Of a stretch of 20,490 nt of DNA, positions 1 through 8,512 are shown one piece after another (position 1 is the first letter of the stretch; each line of letters starts with the position of its first letter). The position numbers were made by a program, and so were the translations under genes. The notes under the pieces are model-generated. The model saw nothing but the letters and a program-made list of their open reading frames with translations, was not told where the DNA came from and made no database searches. The stretch lies in assembly GCA_042088665.1 (NCBI GenBank), contig JBELMB010000088.1:1-20490 (forward strand). The letters run 5' to 3'. The DNA comes from JBELMB01 sp042088665. GTDB lineage: Bacteria > Pseudomonadota > Alphaproteobacteria > Rhodobacterales > Rhodobacteraceae.

Positions 1-1664
1 CCTTGGACCTCCGGCACAACTCCAATGTCTGGGCCAATGTCTGGGCCAAGGTCTGGGCCAAGGTCTGGGCCACGATCTGGGCCACGGTCTGGCGCAGACA
101 GCGGCGGGCGCAGTCCCGAAGGGCGCGGAGCGGGCGGAAGACCCGCCAAGGCAGCGGCCCCCCCCAGTACCTGGGTCGGATCCTGCATCATGCCGTCGAG
201 CATCGCGGCGGGCGCCTGCATGTCACCGGCTGACCGCTGAGGGGCACGCAAATCATGCGGCGGGCGCGGGTCCGCGCGCAACCGTGGTTCCGGCGCGAGG
301 CCCGTGGCGCTCAGCGGCGGCTCTGGCGGCAGGCCCGCGGCGGTGGGCACACGCGGCGCAGGTGCAACGATCAAAGGCTGTGGGCCATGGCCGCGACCAC
401 CTGTCAGCGGCTTGCTTGGATCCGGTTTGCGCGCAGAGAGCGCGCTCGCCAAAGGGCGGCGCGTCTTGACCGCCGATGCGATCTTGGCGCTGATCCGGTC
501 GGCGCCCGGTGCCTCGACATCATGGGCCACGTCATTGGTCACCCATTCCGCTTGCGGCATCGGGGCATCGTCGGCCTTGCGGCGCGTCAGGGGCATCAGG
601 GACAGGAAGGACCGGCCCGCCTTGCCGCCCGCCTTGGGGCGCGGTGCGGGCGGCGCGGCAAAGCTGCCAGTGTCCGCTGCGTCTGCCTCGGGGGCCCGCG
701 GCCTGTCGTGGCCTTCCGGTCCCGGCTTGCCGGGATCCGGATCCGGTGACAGCGGTGGCAGTGCGCGGTGCACACGCCGCGCCCGGGGCAGCGCCCCGTC
801 ACCCGCCATCTCACTGCCGCCCAAAGAGGTCATCAAAGGCGGCTCAGCGGGCGGCATGACCGGTGCATGCACAGCCACATCCACCGGGGCGGTCGCCTCT
901 GCCATCGCATGAGACTGAGCCTCGGCCTCAGCCGTGGCCTTGCGCGTCGCAGCCTCCGCCCGACGTGCCTGATGCGCACCCTGCATCCGCTGCGCCGCAC
1001 CAAAGACACCGCGCGCGCCATAGCCTGTCAGCCGCAACAGCCCCGCATAGGTGGCCACCAGACCCACCAACAGGAAACGGCCAATCGCCTTCAGCTCCTC
1101 ACGGGTGAACCCCAGCACAAAGCCCCCCAACGCGAGGATCGCCAGCCCAAGCACCAGCATCATGATCTTCAGCCCCACCGCGGGCGCGAGCGGCAGAGCC
1201 ATCAGGAACGACCCCATGACCATATCGCCAAACAAACCGCCAAGGCCAAAGTGATGCGTCCAGCCCGCCCCCTGCGGCAGGCCCGCCGCGTAGACGGAAC
1301 ACACCAGCATCCAGACCGGCGCGAGGATCACGCAGAGGAACGGGCGTCCCTCGCCACGATGAAAGATGTTGCGCCCGCCCCAGATCAGCAGTGTCAGCGC
1401 CAGTGCCCAGGCCCCGCCGCCCACGATCATGAACAGCGGCGCAGCCACATAGGCTCCGAAACGGCCCATCCAGTTCTGCACCGGCGCATCGGTTGCCGAA
1501 AGCCAGCTTGGATCGTCCGGCGTGTAAGAGGCGATCATCGCCGCGCCCGCCAGTCCCAGCAGCATCATGACGACCCCCAGCAACTCCCGTCCGCGCTTTT
1601 CCAGCACAAGCGCCGTGCCGGTATCAAAGAGGGGGTCGCGCCCACGTGCCTGATAGGATGCCAT
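1..1664 (-). CDS. ftsK: DNA translocase FtsK, N-terminal part (cut by window edge)
   Basis: The minus-strand frame stays open from an ATG at 1664 to the window edge, giving 554 codons of the N-terminal half. FtsK sits at the division septum and pumps the chromosome terminus during segregation. Residues 26-46, 72-97, 108-128, 165-187 and 196-212 are hydrophobic. The YTPDDPSW segment (47-54) just after the first helix is typical of the FtsK membrane domain. From about residue 230 the protein becomes an Ala/Pro/Arg-rich linker, ending here in GPD-type repeats. The ATPase motor and gamma domain lie outside the window, so their integrity cannot be judged. A GAGG ribosome-binding site lies about 7 nt before the ATG. 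The gene is probably read together with, or after, the aminotransferase upstream. The frame has no stop or shift. Membrane domain plus linker makes FtsK/SpoIIIE assignment strong. Confidence 0.9.
   Translation of the reverse strand, partial: MASYQARGRDPLFDTGTALVLEKRGRELLGVVMMLLGLAGAAMIASYTPDDPSWLSATDAPVQNWMGRFGAYVAAPLFMIVGGGAWALALTLLIWGGRNIFHRGEGRPFLCVILAPVWMLVCSVYAAGLPQGAGWTHHFGLGGLFGDMVMGSFLMALPLAPAVGLKIMMLVLGLAILALGGFVLGFTREELKAIGRFLLVGLVATYAGLLRLTGYGARGVFGAAQRMQGAHQARRAEAATRKATAEAEAQSHAMAEATAPVDVAVHAPVMPPAEPPLMTSLGGSEMAGDGALPRARRVHRALPPLSPDPDPGKPGPEGHDRPRAPEADAADTGSFAAPPAPRPKAGGKAGRSFLSLMPLTRRKADDAPMPQAEWVTNDVAHDVEAPGADRISAKIASAVKTRRPLASALSARKPDPSKPLTGGRGHGPQPLIVAPAPRVPTAAGLPPEPPLSATGLAPEPRLRADPRPPHDLRAPQRSAGDMQAPAAMLDGMMQDPTQVLGGAAALAGLPPAPRPSGLRPPLSAPDRGPDRGPDLGPDLGPDIGPDIGVVPEVQ
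24..95 (-). repeat. Six 12-bp in-frame repeats in the ftsK linker
   Basis: Six consecutive 12-bp units of the form AAkGTCTGGGCC (plus strand) run from 24 to 95. The last two units are slightly diverged. Because 12 is a multiple of three, copy-number change would not break the frame. On the coding strand they give a (G-P-D-R/L/I) tetrapeptide repeat in the linker between the membrane domain and the motor. Confidence 0.85.
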
Positions 1665-2027
1665 GTCTCGCCTCACTTTATTCACTGCACGAAGCGCTGG
1701 CCGGTCCGGGCGCGCCTTGCGCCCTTGCCTGCCGCGTCCCGCGCGCCTGTTTGTTTTGCGCCACCGTTGTCCGGCGTCTGCGCTTGTCATTGTGCATGAC
1801 CCGCCCTGCTCTTGCGGTGTCCTGCCTGTCCCGTCACGCCTTACGGCGTGCTATCTTACTGCGCCTTACGGCGTGCAATCTTGCTGCGCCCTACGGCGTG
1901 CTATCCTACTGCGCCATGCGGCGCGCCGTGTACCTGCGCCCGCAAGCGCGCTCTCCCTATGCGCACCCCCCGGCACGCTGTCATGTCTTTTCGGGCACCA
2001 CCAACGGCGCCCCAGCGAGGCGCGGCA
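1665..2027. other. Gap between aminotransferase and ftsK, no gene seen
   Basis: This 363-bp gap carries the ftsK ribosome-binding site (GAGG, close to 1664) and the 25-bp repeat array at 1838-1937. Open frames across it are Arg/Pro/Ala-rich low-complexity readings with no recognisable domain. I see no convincing promoter. Confidence 0.6.
1838..1937. repeat. Four 25-bp tandem repeats with hairpin potential
   Basis: Four head-to-tail 25-bp units begin GCCTTACGGCGTGC or similar. Units 1-3 differ from unit 1 at two positions each, and unit 4 is more diverged (17 of 25). Each unit carries a short inverted repeat. In the first, CACGCC-TTAC-GGCGTG (1835-1850) is a perfect 6-bp stem. The array lies about 175 bp upstream of the ftsK start, in the presumed transcript running from the aminotransferase into ftsK. 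Confidence 0.85.
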
Positions 2028-3206
2028 TCAACCGTACAGTCTCTCCCGGATCAGGCGCATACCGGCTTCCGCCTCTTCGCAGGCGGCGACCATCGCCGCG
2101 CGAATATAGCCCGCACCGGGATTGCCCGTCTCGGTGTCGCGCGACAGGTAGGCCCCGGGCAGCACCCGAACGCCGGTCTCTTGCCAGAGCCGCAGCGTCG
2201 CCGCTTCGCCATCCTCGACCGGCAGCCACAGGAACATCCCGGCCTCCGGCGACATATACCCCGGCACATCGCCAAAGATCTCATCCGCCAGCGCGTATTT
2301 CTCTGCATAAAGCCGTCGGTTCTCGACCACGTGGCTCTCTTCGGCCCAAAGCGCCTGCGCCGCGCGCTGCAATGGCAGCGGCAGCGGCGTGCCCGCGTAA
2401 GAGCGCAGCATTTTCATGCGCGTGATGGTTTCCGGCCCCGACGCCACAAAGCCAGAGCGCAGCCCCGGCAGGTTCGAACGCTTCGACAGTGAATGGAAAG
2501 AGACCACGCGCTCCGGGTTTGCACCCATGCGCGCCGCCACTTCGACCGAGCCGACCGGCGCCTTGTCGCGGTAGATCTCGGCGTAGCACTCATCCGCTAC
2601 GATCTGGAAATCATGGCGCTCGGCGAGCGCGATCAGGCTGCGCCAATACTCTTCTGTCGCCATCACGCCCTGCGGGTTCGAGGGCGAACAGATGTAGACA
2701 AGCGCCGCGCGGTCCAGCACCTCGGTCGGCAGACCCGCGTAGTCCGGCAGATGCCCCGTGGCCTGCGTCGCAGGCACAAACATCGGCTCCGCCAGAACCG
2801 AGATCGCCGCGATCATGTAGACCGGGTAAAAGGGGTTCGGCATCAGCACCAAGGGGCGCTGGCCGTTTTTCTGTTCCGGGCAAAGCGCCATACCGGCATT
2901 GTACAGCCCTTCGCGCGTGCCGTTCAGCGCCATGATCTGCGTCTCGGCGTCATAGTCCACACCGTACCTGCGGCGCAGCCAGTCGCTTATGGCGTCGCGC
3001 AGTTCCGGCGCGCCCTCGTTGGGCGGGTAACGGCCAAATTCATGCGCATGTTCGGTGATGATGTCGGTGATCCACGCCGGGAAGGCATGTTTGGGCTCGC
3101 CAATAGACATATGCCGCACCGGTCCGCCCGGTGCGTGCACATCCAAAAGCCCCCGCAAACGCGGGAAAGCATATGCCGGTAGGTTCGAGAACCGCTCGGG
3201 GAACAT
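2028..3206 (-). CDS. Class I/II PLP-dependent aminotransferase
   Basis: This 392-residue protein has the fold type I aminotransferase signature. GEPKHAFP is at 36-43, SPSNPQG with the PLP-contacting Asn is at 174-180, ADECY with the Asp that binds the pyridine nitrogen is at 204-208, and SLSKRSNLPGLRSGF has the Schiff-base Lys at 242. Length is normal for the family. It resembles the alphaproteobacterial proteins often labelled succinyldiaminopimelate (DapC-like) or aspartate-type aminotransferase. The substrate cannot be fixed from sequence, so no symbol is given. I chose ATG 3206. An in-frame GTG at 3212 is an alternative, because a GAGG sits about 4 nt before that GTG and about 10 nt before the ATG. 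The gene lies between the amidase and ftsK on the same strand. A sigma-70-like promoter and a direct repeat lie 49-83 bp upstream, so it probably has its own promoter. Confidence 0.88.
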   Translation of the reverse strand: MFPERFSNLPAYAFPRLRGLLDVHAPGGPVRHMSIGEPKHAFPAWITDIITEHAHEFGRYPPNEGAPELRDAISDWLRRRYGVDYDAETQIMALNGTREGLYNAGMALCPEQKNGQRPLVLMPNPFYPVYMIAAISVLAEPMFVPATQATGHLPDYAGLPTEVLDRAALVYICSPSNPQGVMATEEYWRSLIALAERHDFQIVADECYAEIYRDKAPVGSVEVAARMGANPERVVSFHSLSKRSNLPGLRSGFVASGPETITRMKMLRSYAGTPLPLPLQRAAQALWAEESHVVENRRLYAEKYALADEIFGDVPGYMSPEAGMFLWLPVEDGEAATLRLWQETGVRVLPGAYLSRDTETGNPGAGYIRAAMVAACEEAEAGMRLIRERLYG

Positions 3207-3254
3207 CTGCACTTTGCCTCATCGTGCGGGATCTTCGCGCCCCGCGTTGCGTAA

Positions 3255-3283
3255 ATGGTACAGTTTTAACAAAGGCCTGTCCA
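3255..3283 (-). promoter_or_regulatory. Predicted sigma-70-type promoter of the aminotransferase
   Basis: On the minus strand a TGGACA (3283-3278) and a TACCAT (3260-3255) are separated by exactly 17 bp, in an AT-rich patch within GC-rich surroundings. They match TTGACA at 5 of 6 and TATAAT at 4 of 6 positions. The start codon at 3206 is about 50 bp downstream. This is a prediction from sequence only. Confidence 0.5.
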
Positions 3284-3288
3284 GTTTT
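3258..3288. promoter_or_regulatory. Direct-repeat operator candidate, 21-bp period
   Basis: GTACAGTTTT (3258-3267) and GTCCAGTTTT (3279-3288) match at 9 of 10 positions and lie exactly 21 bp apart, two helical turns. They overlap the predicted -10 and -35 boxes of the aminotransferase promoter. Direct repeats of CTGkAC-like half-sites are, as I recall, typical of MocR-type (GntR/aminotransferase) regulators. No such regulator is in this window, so the link is inference. Confidence 0.4.
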
Positions 3289-3335
3289 TCGGGGCCTTCG
3301 CCGGGGCCTGTGGCGCGAAAGCCGCAAGCCCGCTG

Positions 3336-4673
3336 TCAGACCTCCGCGAGGGCGGTCTCCATCGCCTTGGCGAGCCGCAGGATCCGATGCTCCGCCCCCT
3401 GCGCGCCCATCACCATCAACCCGCAACTTGGAACACCGGTGGGCAGCGTCACGATGGCGCCGTCCATCAGGTTGCCCAGCCGCGTGTTGCGCAGCGTGCG
3501 CAGGTTCTCGGCAACGTAGAATTCTCCGTCTTCCATCAGGCGCTTGGCATTGGATGGCAAGTTGGGCGCCGCCGGCAGCAGCACCGCGTCAAAGCCCGCC
3601 GTGGCCTGCGCCCATGCGGCGCGCACCTGCATCAGGTCCTGCCAGCCCGCGACAAAATCCGCAGCGGAATGCGCAGCACCTGCCTCGAAGCGTTCGCGGA
3701 TCGGCGTGAACATCGCCTCCGGATCGGCTTCGATCACCTTGCGCCAGGTCGCCCAGGCCTCGGATGTGTAAAGCATCGCGCTGATCGCATGGGGATGGCG
3801 CAGATCATCGAAGTCAAACGGGACGATCTCTGCGCCAGCCGCCTTCAGCCGTTCCAGCGACAGGTCATAGGCCCGTTCCGGTTCCGGATCCAGCCAGTCC
3901 AGCGCGATGGTCTGCAAGGCGCCAAAACGCCGTCCCTTCAATCCCTTGGCGCCGGACAGGTCGGGCGCCGCGCGCCCCTCCAGCGCCGAAAGCATCAGCG
4001 CGGCATCCTCGACAGAGCGGCACAAGGGCCCGACGGTGTCGAACCGTGCGATCAACGGCACCACGCCTTCGAGGCTGAGCCGTCCATGGGTTGTCTTCAG
4101 GCCGACGAGGTCATTCCACGCCGCAGGCAGACGCACCGATCCCCCGGTGTCCGAGCCGACGCTCGACGGGGCCAGCCCAAAGGCCACAGAGGCCGCAGCC
4201 CCAGAGGAGGATCCCCCCGGCACCGCCTCGGGGTCATTCACACAGGGCGGCGTGGCGGTGACCGGGTTCAGGCCAAGCCCCGAAAACGCCAGTTCCGACA
4301 TATGCGTCTTGCCCAGACACACCAGCCCGTTCAGCGTCGCGGTCCTCAGCACCTGCGCATCCGTGTCAGGCACCCGCCCCGGCAACAGGCCAGAGCCTGC
4401 CTCGGTCACGGTGCCTGCCGTGTCAAAGAGGTCTTTCCAGCTGATCGGCACTCCGTCCAAGGGATGACGGCGCAGCCCGAGGCGCGCGCGCTCTGCCGCG
4501 GCTTCTGCCTCTGACAGGGCGCGGTCCTCGGTGGTGCGGGCATAGATCCGATCCGCCTCCGGGTGCGCCTTGATCAGCGTGAGAAAGTGCTGCGCCAGCG
4601 CGACCGGGTCGATCTCTCCGGCGGCGATGCCCCGGCCAAGGTCGGCCGCCGTGGCTGTGGTCCATGCCTGCAT
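3336..4673 (-). CDS. Amidase-signature family hydrolase
   Basis: This 445-residue protein belongs to the amidase-signature family, which hydrolyses carboxamide bonds with a Ser-cisSer-Lys triad. The catalytic Lys is in GVPISWKDLFD (Lys80), the cis-Ser in PGGSSSGAA (Ser155) and the nucleophile in GSDTGGS (Ser179). The 24-residue spacing between the two serines is the family spacing. All three catalytic residues are therefore present. The ATG at 4673 is preceded by GGGAG at about 9 nt. The longer open frame upstream would run into the divergent monooxygenase gene. The protein could be confused with GatA, but no gatB/gatC are nearby and a stand-alone amidase is more likely. It is transcribed toward the aminotransferase with a gap of about 130 bp. 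Substrate is unknown. Confidence 0.88.
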   Translation of the reverse strand: MQAWTTATAADLGRGIAAGEIDPVALAQHFLTLIKAHPEADRIYARTTEDRALSEAEAAAERARLGLRRHPLDGVPISWKDLFDTAGTVTEAGSGLLPGRVPDTDAQVLRTATLNGLVCLGKTHMSELAFSGLGLNPVTATPPCVNDPEAVPGGSSSGAAASVAFGLAPSSVGSDTGGSVRLPAAWNDLVGLKTTHGRLSLEGVVPLIARFDTVGPLCRSVEDAALMLSALEGRAAPDLSGAKGLKGRRFGALQTIALDWLDPEPERAYDLSLERLKAAGAEIVPFDFDDLRHPHAISAMLYTSEAWATWRKVIEADPEAMFTPIRERFEAGAAHSAADFVAGWQDLMQVRAAWAQATAGFDAVLLPAAPNLPSNAKRLMEDGEFYVAENLRTLRNTRLGNLMDGAIVTLPTGVPSCGLMVMGAQGAEHRILRLAKAMETALAEV

Positions 4674-4764
4674 TGTGTCGCTCCCCTGTCGCGTGGTCGG
4701 ATGCGTCACGGTAGCGGCAGCGCAGCGCATGGACAATCCCGAGAAGCCCTCCATATTCCGGCCT

Positions 4765-5976
4765 ATGGAACATGATCTCATCATAGTGGGCGGCGGGCTG
4801 AACGGTCCGGACCTTGCGCTGGCCGCCGCACAGGCTGGCCTGACGAGCGTGGTGCTGGACGCCCTGCCCCGCGACACCCGTGCCGCACCGGATTTCGACG
4901 GCCGATCCTATGCGCTGGCGCATGCCTCGCAGCGGATGCTGGCCGGGCTGGGTCTGTGGGACGCGCTGGCGGCGCAGGCCCAACCGATGAAAGAGATCAA
5001 GGTCTCTGACGGGCGCATCGGCGAGGCTGGCGTGTTCCTCGGTCTGCATTTCGACAGCGCCGAGATCGAAGTCAGCCCCATGGGCTTCATGCTGGAGGAC
5101 CGCTTTTTGCGCCGGGCGCTCCTGGACGCAGTCGAGGCAAACCCGCTGATCACCCATCACCCCGACAGCCGTGTCACCGGGCAAGAGGTGTCCGCGCGTG
5201 GGGTCAGCGTCACGCTGGCCGGTGGGATGCAGATCACCGGGCGTCTTCTGGTGGGCGCCGATGGCCGCACCAGTGGCGTCGCCGCGCGCGCCGGCATCCG
5301 CCGCACCGGCTGGGGCTATGGCCAAACTGCGCTGGTCTGCGCCATCGCCCATGAGAAACCGCACAACGGCATCGCGCATCAGCTCTTTCTGCCGCCCGGA
5401 CCGCTGGCGATCCTGCCGCTGACCGGCAACCGCAGTTCCATCGTCTGGAGCGAAAGCACCACCCGTGCCACGGCCGTTCAGGCGCTGGCGGACGCGGATT
5501 ACCTCACTGTGCTGCGCCCGCGCTTTGGCGATTTCCTCGGCGAGATGACCATCGCCGGGGACCGCTTTACCTATCCGCTGGGACTGACGCTGGCGAATGC
5601 CTTCGTGGCAGAGCGGCTGGCGCTGGTCGGGGATGCCGCCCATGGGATGCACCCGATCGCCGGACAGGGATTGAATGCCGGGCTGCGCGACGTGGCCGCG
5701 CTGGCGCATGTGCTGGCCCACGCCCGGCGCCGCGGAGAGGACATCGCCGCACCCGATGTGCTCGCCCGGTATCAGGGGTGGCGCCGGTTCGACACGGCGG
5801 CTCTGGCGGCGGCGACCGATCTCTTCAACCGGTTGTTTTCCAACGACCACCCGCTATTGCGACTGGGCCGGGACATCGGCATGGCCGCGGTGAATGCCGC
5901 CCCCTCCCTGCGCCGCAGCGTGATCCGCGAAGCCGCCGGTCTGAACGGCACCCTGCCGGAGCTGATGCGCAACTGA
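4765..5976 (+). CDS. UbiH/UbiF/COQ6-family FAD-dependent monooxygenase
   Basis: This 403-residue class A flavoprotein hydroxylase probably hydroxylates the ring of a ubiquinone precursor using NAD(P)H and O2. The N-terminal Rossmann motif IIVGGGLNGP (6-15) binds the ADP part of FAD. GADGRTS (163-169) is the family DG motif. GDAAHGMHPIAGQGLNAGL (288-306) is the second FAD motif, with the HPIAGQGLN wording characteristic of UbiH/VisC/COQ6 enzymes. Length is typical. The ATG at 4765 begins directly before the Rossmann strand. An ATG at 4729 would add 12 residues, and neither has a clear ribosome-binding site. The gene is divergent from the amidase across about 90 bp that must hold both promoters. 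The ring position hydroxylated cannot be told from sequence. Confidence 0.88.
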   Translation: MEHDLIIVGGGLNGPDLALAAAQAGLTSVVLDALPRDTRAAPDFDGRSYALAHASQRMLAGLGLWDALAAQAQPMKEIKVSDGRIGEAGVFLGLHFDSAEIEVSPMGFMLEDRFLRRALLDAVEANPLITHHPDSRVTGQEVSARGVSVTLAGGMQITGRLLVGADGRTSGVAARAGIRRTGWGYGQTALVCAIAHEKPHNGIAHQLFLPPGPLAILPLTGNRSSIVWSESTTRATAVQALADADYLTVLRPRFGDFLGEMTIAGDRFTYPLGLTLANAFVAERLALVGDAAHGMHPIAGQGLNAGLRDVAALAHVLAHARRRGEDIAAPDVLARYQGWRRFDTAALAAATDLFNRLFSNDHPLLRLGRDIGMAAVNAAPSLRRSVIREAAGLNGTLPELMRN

Positions 5977-6275
5977 CTGCTGCGAGGCTGGTGCCGTTCG
6001 TTGGCCAAAGGGATCTCGACCCGCGCGCCGGTCTGGGCACCGTTTGACGGCCACCCTGACGAGCCCCCATGACAGCCCCCCATGACAACCAAGGTCAAGC
6101 GCCGTCTTGAAACCTGTGCCCGTCATGTCCAAATCCCCGTTGGTCAAAGCTACGCATGCCCCGCGGCAAAGGGCGGCGGGCTGACCTGATGGGCGCCACG
6201 CGCCAGACAAGGCGAAGCCCTTCCCTTTCCGCGGCCCCGCTGCCAGATTGCGCCAAAATTCCGGGAGAAGACCTC
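5977..6275. other. Gap between monooxygenase and SDR, nothing recognised
   Basis: About 300 bp separate two plus-strand genes. Apart from the GGAG ribosome-binding site of the SDR near 6263, I see only a short repeated CCCCCATGACA near 6064-6087 and no hairpin with a U-tract, promoter or coding signal. Confidence 0.5.
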
Positions 6276-7022
6276 ATGAAAACCGCCCTCGTGACCGGCG
6301 CCGCCCGTGGCATTGGCCTCGCCACCACCGACCTCTTTCTGGAGATGGGCTGGCAGGTGGCCATGCTCGATTGGGACGCCGAGGCCCTCGCCGAAGCTGC
6401 TGGCGCGCGGGACAAGGTTCTGGCGCTTGTGCGCGATGTGTCCAACCCGCAGGACGTCTCTGCGGCGGTGCGCGAGACGATCACTTGGTCCGGTGGGCTC
6501 GACGCGCTGGTCAACAATGCCGGCGTCGCGGAATTCGGCCCGGTGGAGCAGACAGACTTCGAGACCTGGCGCCGCGTGATGAGCATCAATCTGGACGGGG
6601 TGTTCCTGATGACACAGGCCGCAACGGAGGCGCTGAAGGCACGGCGCGGCGCGGTGGTGAACATCGCCTCGATCAGCGGTTTGCGGGCCTCGACCCTGCG
6701 CGTGGCCTATGGCACGTCAAAGGCCGCGGTGGCCCAATTGACGAAACAGCACGCCGCGGAACTGGGCGAATACGGCGTGCGGGTGAATTGCGTGGCGCCC
6801 GGCCCGGTCAAGACAAAGCTGGCCATGGCCGTGCACACGCCTGAAATCATTGCCTCTTACCACGATGCCATTCCCCTGAACCGCTATGGCAGCGAGCGCG
6901 AACTGGCAGAGATGATCTGCTTTCTGGCCTCTGAACGGGCGTCTTATGTCACGGGACAGGTCGTGGCAGTGGATGGTGGTTTCGAGTCGACGGGCGTGGG
7001 TCTTCCTGCGCTGCGCGACTGA
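6276..7022 (+). CDS. SDR-family NAD(P)-dependent oxidoreductase
   Basis: This 248-residue classical short-chain dehydrogenase/reductase carries the cofactor motif TGAARGIG (7-14), the structural NNAG (80-83) and the catalytic Ser132, Tyr145 and Lys149 in the expected 13-residue and YxxxK spacing (YGTSK). GQVVAVDGG near the C-terminus is the family end motif. Asp32 after the second beta strand (AMLDWD) suggests a preference for NAD(H) over NADP(H). The ATG at 6276 has GGAG about 9 nt upstream and begins at the usual distance before the glycine motif. The substrate is not predictable. It stands alone, converging with the MFS gene. Confidence 0.88.
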   Translation: MKTALVTGAARGIGLATTDLFLEMGWQVAMLDWDAEALAEAAGARDKVLALVRDVSNPQDVSAAVRETITWSGGLDALVNNAGVAEFGPVEQTDFETWRRVMSINLDGVFLMTQAATEALKARRGAVVNIASISGLRASTLRVAYGTSKAAVAQLTKQHAAELGEYGVRVNCVAPGPVKTKLAMAVHTPEIIASYHDAIPLNRYGSERELAEMICFLASERASYVTGQVVAVDGGFESTGVGLPALRD

Positions 7023-7036
7023 AGACCCACGGGCAA

Positions 7037-7055
7037 CGCGGGGTAAAACCCCGCG
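7037..7055. terminator. Hairpin between convergent SDR and MFS genes
   Basis: CGCGGGG (7037-7043) and CCCCGCG (7049-7055) form a perfect 7-bp GC stem, with a short TAAAA loop whose ends can also pair. It sits 15 bp after the SDR stop and downstream of the minus-strand MFS gene. There is no strong U-tract on either side. The element closely resembles the hairpin at 8843-8862. Confidence 0.5.
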
Positions 7056-7205
7056 CTACATCGGGTCAGCGCCCCATGGGGCCTGTTGTTGGTCCCTGCC
7101 CGGCGACAGGTGCCGAAGGCGGACCAATGTGGTCGGCATCCGGGGCGGCGATCCCGGGGCCGCGCGTCTTGGGGGCCATGCCTTGCCGCTTACATGCCCT
7201 GCCAC

Positions 7206-8456
7206 TTACATGCGCTGAAGACGCAGGCGCATCAGCCCATAGAACGCCATGCCCGTGCCCCCGAATGCCGCACAGGCAAAGGGCAGCCGCAGCGCCATGA
7301 GGCGTCCCACCTCCGGTGCTGCAACATCCACCAAGGCGCCCCCCAGAAGCGCGCCCACAGGCATCATGCCCCAGCCGAAAAAGCGATACGTCGCGTTCAC
7401 CCGGCCCAGCAATGCGCCGGGGATTTCGCGCTGGCGGTAAGAGACCGTGGTGATGTTCCAGATCAGCGCGGCCAGCATCTCGATGAACAGGGCCAGCGCG
7501 GTCAGCCAAGGCCCCGGAGCGATCGCCATCAGGGCAAAGGCCAGCGGCATCATCCACAGCGCGAGGTGAAGGCTGCGGGTTGGGGTCAGTTTGCGGATGA
7601 TCCACGGTCCCGCCAGCCCGCCAAGCACCCCGCCAGCCGCCCCTGCCGTGAGCAGCAAACCGTGGCCGGTTGGACCGAGGCCGAGGACTTCTTGCGCGTA
7701 GAGCACCAGAACCGTGGTCACCATCATGTGGATCAGGTTCATGATCCCCAACATGACCGCGAGGCGAAACAGCGTCGCGTGGCCACGCAGGTAGCGCCAG
7801 CCCTCCATCATCTCGACCCAGAGCCCGCGTGGCGGCACCGCAACCCGCGGCGGCAGCGCGACAAGCCAGATCAACCAGGCCGACAGCCCGAACACGCAGG
7901 CGTTCAGCAGGAAGGGCCCCGGCACCGCCCAGGCAATAAGCACGCCCGCCAGAGGGGGTCCGACAAAGGAGCCCATGATCTGCTCGATGCTCCAGAGCTG
8001 CCCATTGGCGGTCTCCAGCTGCTTGCCCTGCACGACCGAAGGCAGAAGCGTCTGGGCCGCATTGTCCCGCACCACTTCGGCGGTGCCAAGAAAGAAGGCG
8101 AGCCCGGCCAGAGCGAGGATCGGCACAAGCGCGTCCGAGCCCGCCGGCGCCGCGCCTTGTGGCAGGCTGGTGGCGATCAGGGCGATGACGCCAAGACTGA
8201 CCAGAAGGCGAAAGAGATCCGCCATCACGATCAGGTGTCGCCGGTCGCTGCGGTCCACCAGAACGCCGACGGGCATGGCAAAGAGGAACCAGGGCAGATG
8301 CGTGGCAAAGGCCACAAATGCGATCAGCACCGGATCGCGCGTCAGCAATGTGGCAAGCCATGGAAACGCCAGCGCGCCAACACCGTCGCCGAGGTTCGAC
8401 ACGGCGGTGGCGGAAAACAAGAACCGGTAGTTGCGATTGGCGGCAAGCGTGGTCAT
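7206..8456 (-). CDS. MFS transporter, DHA3-like efflux family
   Basis: This 416-residue, strongly hydrophobic protein has the length and helix density of a 12-helix major facilitator. It opens with NRNYRFLFSATAVSNLGDG, the start typical of the DHA3/macrolide-efflux and EntS-like branch. MFS motif A appears as GVLVDRSDRR (64-73) in the loop after helix 2, and RDNAAQTLLPSVV is in the central part of the first half, also seen in this branch. It probably uses the proton gradient to export a small molecule, and the substrate is unknown. The ATG at 8456 has only a weak ribosome-binding site. It is convergent with the SDR and in line after the DUF2125-like gene, but 448 bp away, so probably not in one operon with it. 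Confidence 0.85.
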   Translation of the reverse strand: MTTLAANRNYRFLFSATAVSNLGDGVGALAFPWLATLLTRDPVLIAFVAFATHLPWFLFAMPVGVLVDRSDRRHLIVMADLFRLLVSLGVIALIATSLPQGAAPAGSDALVPILALAGLAFFLGTAEVVRDNAAQTLLPSVVQGKQLETANGQLWSIEQIMGSFVGPPLAGVLIAWAVPGPFLLNACVFGLSAWLIWLVALPPRVAVPPRGLWVEMMEGWRYLRGHATLFRLAVMLGIMNLIHMMVTTVLVLYAQEVLGLGPTGHGLLLTAGAAGGVLGGLAGPWIIRKLTPTRSLHLALWMMPLAFALMAIAPGPWLTALALFIEMLAALIWNITTVSYRQREIPGALLGRVNATYRFFGWGMMPVGALLGGALVDVAAPEVGRLMALRLPFACAAFGGTGMAFYGLMRLRLQRM

Positions 8457-8512
8457 GGCGCATTGGTCCCGGATGCGCTGGAAAGGTCAACCGCACAGGC
8501 AGATCATTCCGG

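Noticed and set aside
768..1799. Plus-strand frame of 343 codons opposite ftsK
   Set aside because: Its His/Gln/Arg-rich reading is the antisense of the FtsK membrane domain and linker.
1838..1937. Possible CRISPR array
   Set aside because: The 25-bp units abut with no spacers.
4423..5850. Minus-strand frame of 475 codons across the monooxygenase and amidase starts
   Set aside because: The plus-strand monooxygenase has complete FAD motifs, and the amidase start at 4673 has a ribosome-binding site. This frame has no recognisable domain.
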